From: JABDJZ01 sp047619685
GTDB lineage: Bacteria; Bacteroidota; Rhodothermia; Rhodothermales; UBA10348
NCBI GenBank assembly: GCA_047619685.1
Contig: JBLHLC010000023.1
Location: forward strand, 7,339 to 71,338
Length of the DNA: 64,000 nucleotides
Direction of reading: 5' to 3'
Shown here: positions 42,458 to 50,291 of the stretch, one piece after another
How positions within the stretch are numbered: the first letter of the stretch is position 1
How the letters are laid out: each line of letters opens with the position of its first letter
Notes under the pieces: generated by a model
Database searches by the model: none
What the model saw: only the letters and a program-made list of their open reading frames with translations
Told to the model about the DNA's origin: nothing
Position numbers and translations under genes: made by a program

Positions 42458-43278
42458 GTCAGATTGACTGGCAGTCAGCCGGTTCCTTCAACGATATCCT
42501 GTACCACAAAGTGGAAGGGATCGCCAAGATCACCATCAATCGGCCGGAGGTGCGCAACGCGTTTCGTCCGCAAACCGTTACCGAGATGCGCGCCGCATTG
42601 CAGGAAGCCCGGGACGACCACGAAGTCGGGGTGATCATTCTCACCGGCCAGGGGCCCGATGCGTTTTGCTCCGGCGGCGATCAGAAAATTCGCGGCGATG
42701 CGGGCTACAAGGAGGAGGGGACGGGTGTTATGCGCCTCAACGTGCTCGACTTTCAGCGGGAAATCCGCACGTGCCCCAAACCCGTTATCGCCATGGTCGC
42801 TGGCTGGGCAGTGGGAGGAGGCCACGTCCTGCACGTGGTGTGCGACCTGACCATCGCGGCGGACAATGCCAGGTTCATGCAGACCGGACCCAAGGTGGGT
42901 TCGTTCGATGGCGGCTTCGGCTCGAGCTACCTGGCGCGCATTGTTGGCCAGAAGAAGGCCAGAGAAATCTGGTTTCTGTGTCGTCCGTATGACGCGCAGC
43001 AGGCGCTGCAGATGGGCCTGGTGAACACGGTCGTACCGCTCGCCGAGTTGGAAGCGGAGACCGTCCAATGGTGCCGCGAGATCCTCGACAAGTCGCCCTT
43101 GGCAATCCGCTGCCTCAAATCCGCGCTGAACGCTGACTGTGACGGCCAGGCAGGCCTTCAGGAACTGGCTGGCAATGCTACGCTTCTTTTCTACATGACG
43201 GAGGAAGGGCAAGAGGGTCGAAACGCCTTCAACGAGCGCCGCAGTCCCGATTTCGGCAAGTTTCCGAAGCGCCCATGA
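42454..43278 (+). CDS. menB: 1,4-Dihydroxy-2-naphthoyl-CoA synthase
   Basis: 274 residues from the ATG overlapping the flippase stop. Crotonase fold with FCSGGDQ, GWAVGGGHVLHVVCDLTIAADNA, the MenB-specific TGPKVGSFDGGFGSSYLARIVGQKKAREIWFL and PLAIRCLKSALNAD. The last of these separates MenB from other crotonases. It closes the naphthoate ring of the menaquinone head group. The frame is open 225 bases upstream, inside the flippase, which I reject. Confidence 0.96.
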   Translation: MSQIDWQSAGSFNDILYHKVEGIAKITINRPEVRNAFRPQTVTEMRAALQEARDDHEVGVIILTGQGPDAFCSGGDQKIRGDAGYKEEGTGVMRLNVLDFQREIRTCPKPVIAMVAGWAVGGGHVLHVVCDLTIAADNARFMQTGPKVGSFDGGFGSSYLARIVGQKKAREIWFLCRPYDAQQALQMGLVNTVVPLAELEAETVQWCREILDKSPLAIRCLKSALNADCDGQAGLQELAGNATLLFYMTEEGQEGRNAFNERRSPDFGKFPKRP

Positions 43279-44192
43279 CCGGGGGGGTGCCTGTCCCCGA
43301 GCCTGCCCTGCTCCCTCCCCTTCGGGTGCTCCTGACCGCCGCGCGGCCCAAGACCCTGTGGGCGGCCGCGTCTCCCGTGATTATTGGGTGGGGATTGGCT
43401 TTGGGCGATGGGGTATTTCATCTGCTGGCCGCTGTGTTGGCCCTTGCGGGGGCGCTGCTTATTCAGGTGGCCACTAACTACCACAACGACTATGCAGATT
43501 ATCTAAAGGGCACGGACAAGGCGGACCGCGCAGGACCCAGGCGGGTGACGGCCGCCGGGCTGGCCACCCCGGCGCAGATGAAGCGCGCCACGGTGCTGGT
43601 ATTCGCCATTGCCGTTCTGAGCGGCGTGTACCTGATGGCGCGCGGTGGACTCCCGATCGTGGCCATCGGGGCAAGCTCAATCCTGTTCGGTGTCCTCTAT
43701 ACGGCCGGCAAACATTCGCTTGCCTACCTGGGGATTGCCGATGTATTTGTCCTGATATTTTTCGGCCCTGTCGCGGTGGGCGGTACGTATTGGGTGCAGG
43801 CCCTGGAAATGCGTCCGGAGATTCTCATTGCCGGTGCGGCGCCGGGACTGCTCTCGATGGCCATTCTACTGGTCAACAATATCAGAGACATTCAGGACGA
43901 TGGTGCCGCGGGCAAACGGACGCTGGTCGTGCGCGCCGGCCGCACGTTCGGGATAACGCTCTACGCGCTTTCGGTCGGCCTCGCGGCCGCCACCCCTGTC
44001 GTGCTTTGGCTTGGAGGATCCGGGCGACCGTGGGCCATGGTAGCCGCGCTCATCCTGATCCCGGCCATTCCGTTGGTGAAGACCCTTCATGCCGGCGGTC
44101 CCTCCGCGCTTTTGAACCCGGTGCTCGGTAAAACCGCTCAGCTTTTGCTGTTTTACGCGCTGTTATTTAACCTTGGCTGGTTATTGTCCTGA
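43275..44192 (+). CDS. menA: 1,4-Dihydroxy-2-naphthoate prenyltransferase
   Basis: 305 residues, a UbiA-type membrane prenyltransferase with about nine helices. The first Asp-rich motif is NYHNDYADYLKGTDKADR and the second is NNIRDIQDDGAAGKRTL. It adds the isoprenoid tail to DHNA. It overlaps menB (ATGA) and precedes menC by 11 bases. The basic RPKTLWAAASPVIIGWGLA opening is typical of MenA. Confidence 0.95.
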   Translation: MTGGVPVPEPALLPPLRVLLTAARPKTLWAAASPVIIGWGLALGDGVFHLLAAVLALAGALLIQVATNYHNDYADYLKGTDKADRAGPRRVTAAGLATPAQMKRATVLVFAIAVLSGVYLMARGGLPIVAIGASSILFGVLYTAGKHSLAYLGIADVFVLIFFGPVAVGGTYWVQALEMRPEILIAGAAPGLLSMAILLVNNIRDIQDDGAAGKRTLVVRAGRTFGITLYALSVGLAAATPVVLWLGGSGRPWAMVAALILIPAIPLVKTLHAGGPSALLNPVLGKTAQLLLFYALLFNLGWLLS

Positions 44193-44203
44193 AGGGGATG
44201 TAG

Positions 44204-45214
44204 ATGATAAAGGCGGACATCGTTCCGTATGTGCTGCCTCTCGTTCGCCCGATTCGGTTGGGCGGATATCCTTTTAGCGAGCGCGCTGGCTGGGTCCTGC
44301 GACTGGAGGACGCCGAGGGGAATGTCGGCTGGGGAGAGGCTTCGCCACTACCGGGCTTCTCGCGGGAGACACCCCACGAGACGCTGCGGAATCTGGAGCA
44401 GATCGCGGCGCGGCTGGCCAAAGGAGAGACCCATTCGGGCGTGACCGACACGTCCGCGGCCACCTTCGCTCTCGATTTGGCCCTCGCCAGCCTGGAGGCG
44501 ACAAGGACAGGTGTGCCTTTGGCCCGGGTTTTTAATCCTGCCGCTCGGTCCCGTCAGTCTGTCAACGCGGTTCTGTTGTCTGACGAGCCCGTTGACGAGG
44601 CCGTCTCGGCCGTGAGGGCCGGATTCACCGTCCTGAAAATGAAAGTAGGATCTCAGTCCCTTGTTCAGGACGCCGAGCGTGTACAAGCAGTATCGGCGGC
44701 AGTCGGGACTTCGGCCTTGCTCCGGCTGGACGCAAATCGATCCTGGCGCCAGTCGGAAGCGCGCGCCTTCGCCGGAATGATTCGCGGCGTGCCGATCGAC
44801 TACATCGAAGAGCCACTTGAGGAGTCGTCCGGGTTAGCCGCTTTGGCAGAGGAGGGTTGGCCAATAGCGATAGACGAAAGCCTGGCGGGGATAGAGCCGA
44901 GCGCCCTCGCCGAGATGCGCTGGTTGACCGCAGTGGTCATCAAGCCGACCATTGTTGGAGGGATTCGGCGGGCCTGGCGCCTGGCTGACGAGGCCATAAA
45001 ATCCGGGATCAAGCCCGTGATCAGTTCGGCCCTCGAGACCGGTATTGGACTGCGCGGCCTGGTCGCGCTTGCTGCCGCGATCGGCTCCGTGGACATCGCG
45101 GCAGGGCTGGATACCGGGCGTCTCCTTCGCGGGGACGTGACAGTTCCTCCTTTTGCAGGCGCTTGCCAGATGCCCACCGATATGGTGGACACGTTTGAGG
45201 TATCCGTCGATTGA
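44204..45214 (+). CDS. menC: o-Succinylbenzoate synthase
   Basis: 336 residues, enolase superfamily. The catalytic and metal residues occur in order: KMKVG (Lys pair), LDANRSW (Asp), IEEPLEE (Glu), AIDESLAG (Asp) and VIKPTIVGG (Lys). It starts at the ATG preceded by AGGGGA about nine bases upstream. It dehydrates SHCHC to o-succinylbenzoate. The stop overlaps the start of menE (TTGA). Confidence 0.94.
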   Translation: MIKADIVPYVLPLVRPIRLGGYPFSERAGWVLRLEDAEGNVGWGEASPLPGFSRETPHETLRNLEQIAARLAKGETHSGVTDTSAATFALDLALASLEATRTGVPLARVFNPAARSRQSVNAVLLSDEPVDEAVSAVRAGFTVLKMKVGSQSLVQDAERVQAVSAAVGTSALLRLDANRSWRQSEARAFAGMIRGVPIDYIEEPLEESSGLAALAEEGWPIAIDESLAGIEPSALAEMRWLTAVVIKPTIVGGIRRAWRLADEAIKSGIKPVISSALETGIGLRGLVALAAAIGSVDIAAGLDTGRLLRGDVTVPPFAGACQMPTDMVDTFEVSVD

Positions 45215-46506
45215 AGGGAAGCGGAGATCTTGTCTCTCGGGCGTCGCTCTCGTACGGTGAACTCATCGCCCTGGAGGAGCCGGGAAGCCGTCTGTCTTTC
45301 GGAGAATTGGAAGTCTGTGTCGCCAGGCGGGCTGCTCGATTGCGGGCACTGTCAGGATGCCGCGTGGCATTGCCCGCGCCGGAATCCATCGAAGGGATCG
45401 TGCACCTCCTCGCCCTGCACCGCGCGGGGGCGCTGGTAGTCCTGACAAACAGGAGCCTCCCTGCGGCTGCCTTGGAGGCACTTCACCGACGTTGGGATCT
45501 TTGGAACAGCCAGGCCTCAGGAGCGCCCGGTCAGCCGCGGGAAGGGGGCTCTGCGCCAGGAATAGTGGTTCTGACGTCCGGAAGCAGTGGAGGGGCAAAG
45601 GGCGTGATTCACCAAGAGGCGTCGCTGGAAGCGAGTGCTCGTGGTGCCAATAAACACCTGGCGTTTGGTCCTGGAGGCCGGTGGGTTGTCACGCTTCCAA
45701 TGAACCACGTCGGAGGACTGGCCATCCTGTACCGTGCGTTGACTTCAGGCGGGACCATGGTTTTTCCTCCGGATCGGCGAGACCTACTGGTTGCCCTGAG
45801 AGAGGCCACCCACATCTCGCTGGTGTCCACCCAACTGGGCCGACTGCTGGAGGTGTGGGCCTCACAGCCTCCGGAAGAGCTCGAGCGAATCCTCATGGGA
45901 GGCAGCCCAATTCCGTCCGGTCTCTCGGATCGAGCGGTCCGCAAGGGTTGGCCGATCGTGGTCAGTTACGGAATGACCGAGATGGGCTCGCTGGTGACGG
46001 CCACAGAAGTCGGAGTGACTTCGTCTTCCGGGGGGGTGCTTGAGGGCCGCCGACTCCGGATTGGCGAGGCGGGTCAGATCGAAGTTGGGGGGGGCGCGCT
46101 TTTTTCCGGCTACCTGGACGGGCCCGAGGCCGGAGAATGGCACAAGACTGGAGATATGGGCTCTCTGAATGAACACGGGGAGTTGGTCGTCCGCGGCCGC
46201 ATCGACAACATGTTCATCTCGGGAGGCGAAAACGTCCATCCTGAGTCCATCGAAGAGGCTATTCGGGCAACCCAGGGGGTTGATGATGCGGTCGTTGTGC
46301 CGGTGCCCGATACCGAGTTTGGTGCCCGCCCGGTGGCGTTCGTATCCGGTTCCGCGTCCTTTCCGGATGTTGAAAATGCCGTTCGGGCTCTGATCCCGGG
46401 TTATATGGTCCCGGTGCGCTGGCGGGTGCTGCCCCCGTGTCCCGAGGGAGCCCTCAAGTGGAGCCGGGCGGTGCTCACCCGGATGGCTGTCCAGGAAGAG
46501 GATTAA
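45211..46506 (+). CDS. menE: o-Succinylbenzoate-CoA ligase
   Basis: 431 residues starting at TTG. ANL-family ligase: AMP-binding P-loop LTSGSSGGAKGV, then the family's SYGMTEMGS, hinge KTGDMGSLNEHGELVVRGR, ISGGENVHPESIEEAI and the catalytic C-terminal Lys in GALKWSR. It makes o-succinylbenzoyl-CoA for MenB. It is shorter than many ANL enzymes but typical for MenE. It is the last gene of this men group; the following gap of 92 bases holds no obvious terminator. Confidence 0.94.
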   Translation: MKGSGDLVSRASLSYGELIALEEPGSRLSFGELEVCVARRAARLRALSGCRVALPAPESIEGIVHLLALHRAGALVVLTNRSLPAAALEALHRRWDLWNSQASGAPGQPREGGSAPGIVVLTSGSSGGAKGVIHQEASLEASARGANKHLAFGPGGRWVVTLPMNHVGGLAILYRALTSGGTMVFPPDRRDLLVALREATHISLVSTQLGRLLEVWASQPPEELERILMGGSPIPSGLSDRAVRKGWPIVVSYGMTEMGSLVTATEVGVTSSSGGVLEGRRLRIGEAGQIEVGGGALFSGYLDGPEAGEWHKTGDMGSLNEHGELVVRGRIDNMFISGGENVHPESIEEAIRATQGVDDAVVVPVPDTEFGARPVAFVSGSASFPDVENAVRALIPGYMVPVRWRVLPPCPEGALKWSRAVLTRMAVQEED

Positions 46507-46598
46507 CTAACCGGCCAGGTCGCCGATAAATACGGTAACTACACTTCAACAAAATCGCTGCGCTCGGTTCTGAACCGGGATTGGCAGCAATCGGCGTC

Positions 46599-47276
46599 AT
46601 GCAATCTCCGAAGGAAAACGGCCTGGTTGGTCCTCGGATACGTTTCGATCGGCTTCGTCTGGAGAATATCTATACCCACTTCAAGTGGAACAATGATCCA
46701 GAATTGAACCGGCTCGATTCTGAGATCCCCTACGTCGAGGAAACCTTCGGGGCCTTCAAGAAGCGCTTTGAGCGCATCATGACGCAGCCGGATCCGGAGT
46801 GTAAAGACTTCGAGATTCATACCGAGGACGGAACGCTGATCGGCGTGGCTTTCGTAGCCGGGATCAGCGGCCACCACCTTCACTGTAGCATCGGCGTTAC
46901 TATTGGAGAGAGGGACTTCTGGGGACAGGGATACGGACGCGAAGCCATGTCAAGCCTGCTCAGTTACTGTTTCGAATCTCTCGGGATGCACCGGGTAACC
47001 GCGGATTGCTTCGCGTACAATGAGGCCTGGCGTAGTCTGGTCGAAGGCATGGGCTTTACCGCAGAAGGCACCGACCGGGAGTACCTGCTTTGGGATGACA
47101 AGTACTACGACCGGATACGGTACGGGATGCTTTCGGGCGAATTTGTAAAGTCCGTAAAGCGGGTGCGCAGAAAGAGCGTCGGAATACGCCGGCCTGCGAG
47201 ATCAGGCGGGACGCTTTCGGGCGTCTCGTTACCGGACTCCAAGCAAGGGCCATCGGCATCCGAAGCAGCGGCGTAG
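46599..47276 (+). CDS. GNAT-family N-acetyltransferase
   Basis: 225 residues from the ATG at 46,599; a TTG at 46,581 is also in frame. RIRFDRLRLENIYTHFKWNNDPELNRL and the acetyl-CoA motif GERDFWGQGYGREAMSSLLSYCFESLGMHRVTADCFAYNEAW place it with RimJ/RimL-type or sugar N-acetyltransferases. The C-terminal 40 residues are basic and low-complexity. Substrate unknown. Confidence 0.88.
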   Translation: MQSPKENGLVGPRIRFDRLRLENIYTHFKWNNDPELNRLDSEIPYVEETFGAFKKRFERIMTQPDPECKDFEIHTEDGTLIGVAFVAGISGHHLHCSIGVTIGERDFWGQGYGREAMSSLLSYCFESLGMHRVTADCFAYNEAWRSLVEGMGFTAEGTDREYLLWDDKYYDRIRYGMLSGEFVKSVKRVRRKSVGIRRPARSGGTLSGVSLPDSKQGPSASEAAA

Positions 47277-47302
47277 GCCACTGGACTCCCAGGCGACTGA
47301 AA

Positions 47303-47333
47303 TTGCTTGGCGGGGTGTAACCATCGCAAGCAA
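47303..47333. repeat. Inverted repeat TTGCTTG-N17-CAAGCAA
   Basis: Perfect 7-bp arms (47,303-47,309 and 47,327-47,333) in the gap before the Cys-rich miniprotein gene. There is no T-tract, so it looks more like a protein-binding operator than a terminator. Confidence 0.4.
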
Positions 47334-47370
47334 GGCTCCGTAGAGTTTACCTGAACCAAGCCGCACCCCC

Positions 47371-47640
47371 ATGCGAGATTTTTCTCGACCTGCCTTACTG
47401 GGCCTGCTCCTTTTGCTTTTTGTCGTGCTGAGCTCAGCCGGCCCCGGATTCATTTTTGGAATCGGCCTATCGGGCAGTGTACGCTGGCTTCTGATCGGAC
47501 TGCTGATCTACTTCGTCATCAATCGAAGTGGCGGATGCTGCGGACCACGCCATTGCTGCGGCCGCGGATCCTGCACATGCGGCCCGGATGAATGCACCTG
47601 CGGGGAATGCCCACAGGCCGACGAAACTGACGAGACCTAA
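47371..47640 (+). CDS. Small membrane protein with Cys-rich metallothionein-like tail
   Basis: 89 residues. Two hydrophobic helices (about 8-24 and 28-50) are followed by a tail with nine Cys in about 25 residues, in the order CC, CC, C, CxC-type pairs and a final C, then an acidic end (DETDET). Such dense CC and CxC spacing is typical of metal-binding metallothioneins or zinc ribbons, but I recognise no exact family. It lies convergent to the desaturase gene with a 4-base overlap. It is probably a real gene because its hydrophobic and Cys-rich halves are both well formed and unlike random ORFs. Confidence 0.7.
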   Translation: MRDFSRPALLGLLLLLFVVLSSAGPGFIFGIGLSGSVRWLLIGLLIYFVINRSGGCCGPRHCCGRGSCTCGPDECTCGECPQADETDET

Positions 47641-48752
47641 GAGGCCGGGACGAAATCTTGAAGCGTCGCCGCTCCGGGACCGAGCTTGCGCAGCATCTGC
47701 AGGTGAGACCCGACGGCAGAACTCAGCGTCCGGTTGTAGTGGTAAGGGAGACCGTGGTCTGAGGCCACCTTCTGGACGATCGGGGCGATCGCCGGATAGT
47801 GGACGCTACAGGTCTGTGGAAAGAGGTGATGCTCGATCTGGTAGTTGAGTCCACCGATGTACCAGGACAACACCTTGTTCTCGGCCGCGAAATTGGCGGT
47901 GGTCCGCATCTCGTGCACCAACCAGGCATATTCCATCCTGCCCGCATCGTCCGGCTGTAGAAACTCGGGCCCTTCGACCACGTGAGCCAACTGGAAGATG
48001 ACACCCATGATGATCCCTGCCGTGACGTGTGCGGTCAGGAACCCTATCAGGAACTGCCACCACGTGATGTCCAAAAAGACAAGCGGCAGGACGATCATCC
48101 AGGTCATCGCCAGAATTTTGGTCACGAACAGAACGGAAATCTGAAGGGCTGAATGCGACTTGTCCGTGTACGGGCCGATGTCCTTCTTCAGGAACTGCTG
48201 GAAATCCTTGGCGAAGAGCCAGTTGACAGTGGCGAGTCCGTAGGCCAGAATCCCATATATGTGTTGGTACCGATGGAACCAGTAGTGCCTGGCGCCGGGA
48301 GACAGCCGGAGTAGCGGCGAGACGGTCAGGTCCTCGTCCACATCGTGGATGTTGGTATAGGTATGGTGGATCACGTTGTGTGTGATTTTCCACATGTACC
48401 CGTTGGCTCCCATGATGTCGAACATGAAACCAAGAGCCCCATTGACGAAGTTGTTGTTCGAATAGGCCCCATGAAGCGCGTCGTGGGCAACGCTAAAGCC
48501 AATGCCTGCCATGCCGAGCCCGAGAACAAACGAGAGCAGCCACATCTGACCGAGGGGCAGATTCCCCAGCATGATGAGCCCGTAAGCGCCGAATGCCGTG
48601 CTCAGGATGGCCACCGTCTTGACCAGCATGCGCCAGTCTGCATGTCTGGACTTGCCGGTTTGTTCGAAGTACTCGGCCACACGGCCACGGACATCAAGCA
48701 CGAAGTCTTTGGCGTCCTTGTTGGAGAATCGAATGCGGATTGGTTGAGCCAA
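47637..48752 (-). CDS. Membrane acyl-lipid fatty-acid desaturase
   Basis: About 371 residues from the TTG at 48,752 (MAQPIRIRFSN); the frame is open to 48,845. The three His boxes are HDALHG, HNVIHHTYTN (HxxxHH) and QIEHHLFP (QxxHH). The Gln in the third box is the mark of front-end (delta-5/delta-6-like) desaturases. There is no cytochrome b5 domain. Four transmembrane helices in two pairs are visible. It introduces double bonds into membrane lipids using a separate electron donor. Start codon uncertain. Confidence 0.9.
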   Translation of the reverse strand: MAQPIRIRFSNKDAKDFVLDVRGRVAEYFEQTGKSRHADWRMLVKTVAILSTAFGAYGLIMLGNLPLGQMWLLSFVLGLGMAGIGFSVAHDALHGAYSNNNFVNGALGFMFDIMGANGYMWKITHNVIHHTYTNIHDVDEDLTVSPLLRLSPGARHYWFHRYQHIYGILAYGLATVNWLFAKDFQQFLKKDIGPYTDKSHSALQISVLFVTKILAMTWMIVLPLVFLDITWWQFLIGFLTAHVTAGIIMGVIFQLAHVVEGPEFLQPDDAGRMEYAWLVHEMRTTANFAAENKVLSWYIGGLNYQIEHHLFPQTCSVHYPAIAPIVQKVASDHGLPYHYNRTLSSAVGSHLQMLRKLGPGAATLQDFVPAS

Positions 48753-48873
48753 GGCGGGTCTCTCAGTCTGTGACAGTAACAAATGTACAGCGAAATGCAC
48801 CCACTGCGCGCTCTCGGTCCGATATTCGCCCACTTTGGGGACCACTTTCAGGGAATCTGCCGGGACGTCCGGC

Positions 48874-48900
48874 TTGACAACGGTTCGTAACTTTTATAAT
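48874..48900 (+). promoter_or_regulatory. mscL promoter
   Basis: TTGACA (48,874-48,879) and TATAAT (48,895-48,900) are 15 bases apart, a little short; TAATTA at 48,897 would give 17. The ATG of mscL is 33 bases downstream. Confidence 0.6.
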
Positions 48901-48933
48901 TAAGCATCCTCCCTCACAAACTCGGAAGACGCG

Positions 48934-49365
48934 ATGTTAAAGGAATTCAAGGAATTTGCCATGAAAGGCAACATGGTCGATATGGCTGTGGGCATCATCA
49001 TCGGCGCAGCATTTGGAACTGTGGTGAAGTCTGTCGTGGGCGACATCCTGATGCCTCTGGTTTCGAGTGTCACTGGCTCTCCAGATTTTTCGAACCTGTT
49101 CATCGTGCTCAGTGAGCCTGCTGCCGGGACGAACATGGGATCCATCGTCGCCGTCCGCGAAGCCGGAGGCGTCGCGCTTGGATGGGGCCTTTTCCTGAAC
49201 GCAGCGATCGCGTTTATTATCGTCGCCTTGGTGCTGTTCATGATCGTGAAGGCTATCAACAGCGCGAAGAAGAAGGAGGAGGCTGCTCCCGCTGCTCCCG
49301 CCGCACCGCCGGCTCAGGAAGTTCTTCTGGGAGAGATTCGTGACTTGCTGAAGGCAAAGGCCTGA
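48934..49365 (+). CDS. mscL: Large-conductance mechanosensitive channel
   Basis: 143 residues. It begins MLKEFKEFAMKGNMVDMAVGIIIGAAFGTVVKSVVGDILMPLV, the MscL N-terminal helix and TM1, followed by the periplasmic loop, TM2 (LNAAIAFIIVALVLFMIVKAI) and a Lys/Glu/Ala-rich C-terminal bundle. It opens under membrane tension to release osmolytes. It has its own promoter and a strong terminator. Confidence 0.97.
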   Translation: MLKEFKEFAMKGNMVDMAVGIIIGAAFGTVVKSVVGDILMPLVSSVTGSPDFSNLFIVLSEPAAGTNMGSIVAVREAGGVALGWGLFLNAAIAFIIVALVLFMIVKAINSAKKKEEAAPAAPAAPPAQEVLLGEIRDLLKAKA

Positions 49366-49396
49366 TTCGACAGCCTGATGGGCTAGTTTTTTGGCG

Positions 49397-49431
49397 AAAG
49401 GGGCGATCCGGGAAACCGGGTCGCCCCTTTT
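49397..49431 (+). terminator. mscL terminator (possibly bidirectional)
   Basis: AAAGGGGCGA (49,397-49,406) pairs perfectly with TCGCCCCTTT (49,421-49,430), with CCGG/CCGG extending into a GAAA tetraloop. T residues follow, and a T-run also precedes it. Confidence 0.92.
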
Positions 49432-49479
49432 ACCATTCAGGCCTTTCCCCCACACAGCCACGGCTCTGCCCGTCCAGTC

Positions 49480-50247
49480 TTGGATCTATTCTTGCGCGAG
49501 TACGGCCAGGGGCATCCTTTGACCATCCTGCACGGGTTGTTCGGAGCCGGAGGCAACTGGCACACGCTGTCACGGTCGGTCTTTGCAGATTTCCGACACG
49601 TGGTCGTGCCAGACCTGAGAAACCATGGGCAATCTCCTCACAGTTCGAGGATGGACTACGAGTCCATGGCCGCGGACGTGGAGGAGGTTTGGGATCGGCT
49701 GGACCTTCCCGTTTCCGACCTCGTGGGCCATTCCATGGGTGGGAAGGTCGCGATGCAACTGGCGCTGACCGTACCGGAGCGCGTGTCCAGGTTGGTGGTC
49801 GTGGACATCGCGCCGCGGTCGTATCCCGCCAGTCACCTGGACGTTATCAAGGCGCTGCGTGGCGCCAAGCCCGGCGAGAAGGCATCCCGCCGGGAAGTGG
49901 AGGACGCCCTCTCGCTCCACATTCCCAACCGCGCCGTGCGTCAGTTTCTTCTCAAGAATCTTCGCCGAACGAGCGCCGGCTCGTACGAGTGGACGGTCAA
50001 CCTTGATGACATCGAGGGCAACTACGATCGAATCAGCGGGGGGCTGAGTGCGCTGACCACCTACGATGGGCCGGCGTTGTTCATTCGAGGCGGACGCTCT
50101 GACTACATCCAGGACGATGACTACCAGGTGATCCGCGCCTACTTCCCGGCGGCCGAAGTGGTAACGATCCCCGAGGCCAGCCACTGGGTGCACGCGGAGG
50201 CGCAAGAGGCCTTCGGAGAACTGGTGTCGGAGTTCCTGCAAAGATAG
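49480..50247 (+). CDS. YbfF-type alpha/beta hydrolase (esterase)
   Basis: 255 residues starting at TTG. The layout LHGLFGAGGNWHTLS (oxyanion), DLRNHGQSPHSSRM, VGHSMGGKVAMQLAL (nucleophile Ser about residue 86) and the catalytic His in ASHWVHAEAQEAF is that of the YbfF/abhydrolase-11 esterases. Substrate not determinable. It lies 44 bases before metH, with no promoter visible in that gap. Confidence 0.88.
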   Translation: MDLFLREYGQGHPLTILHGLFGAGGNWHTLSRSVFADFRHVVVPDLRNHGQSPHSSRMDYESMAADVEEVWDRLDLPVSDLVGHSMGGKVAMQLALTVPERVSRLVVVDIAPRSYPASHLDVIKALRGAKPGEKASRREVEDALSLHIPNRAVRQFLLKNLRRTSAGSYEWTVNLDDIEGNYDRISGGLSALTTYDGPALFIRGGRSDYIQDDDYQVIRAYFPAAEVVTIPEASHWVHAEAQEAFGELVSEFLQR

Positions 50248-50291
50248 CGGCACCTGATTGGCCCGAAGCGAACCACCATAGGGGTCTTTCG

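Noticed and set aside
46502..46529. ATTAAC-N16-CGATAA upstream of the GNAT gene, resembling the shared promoter.
   Set aside because: The -35-like box matches poorly and overlaps the menE stop region; a single such hit in 60 kb can arise by chance.
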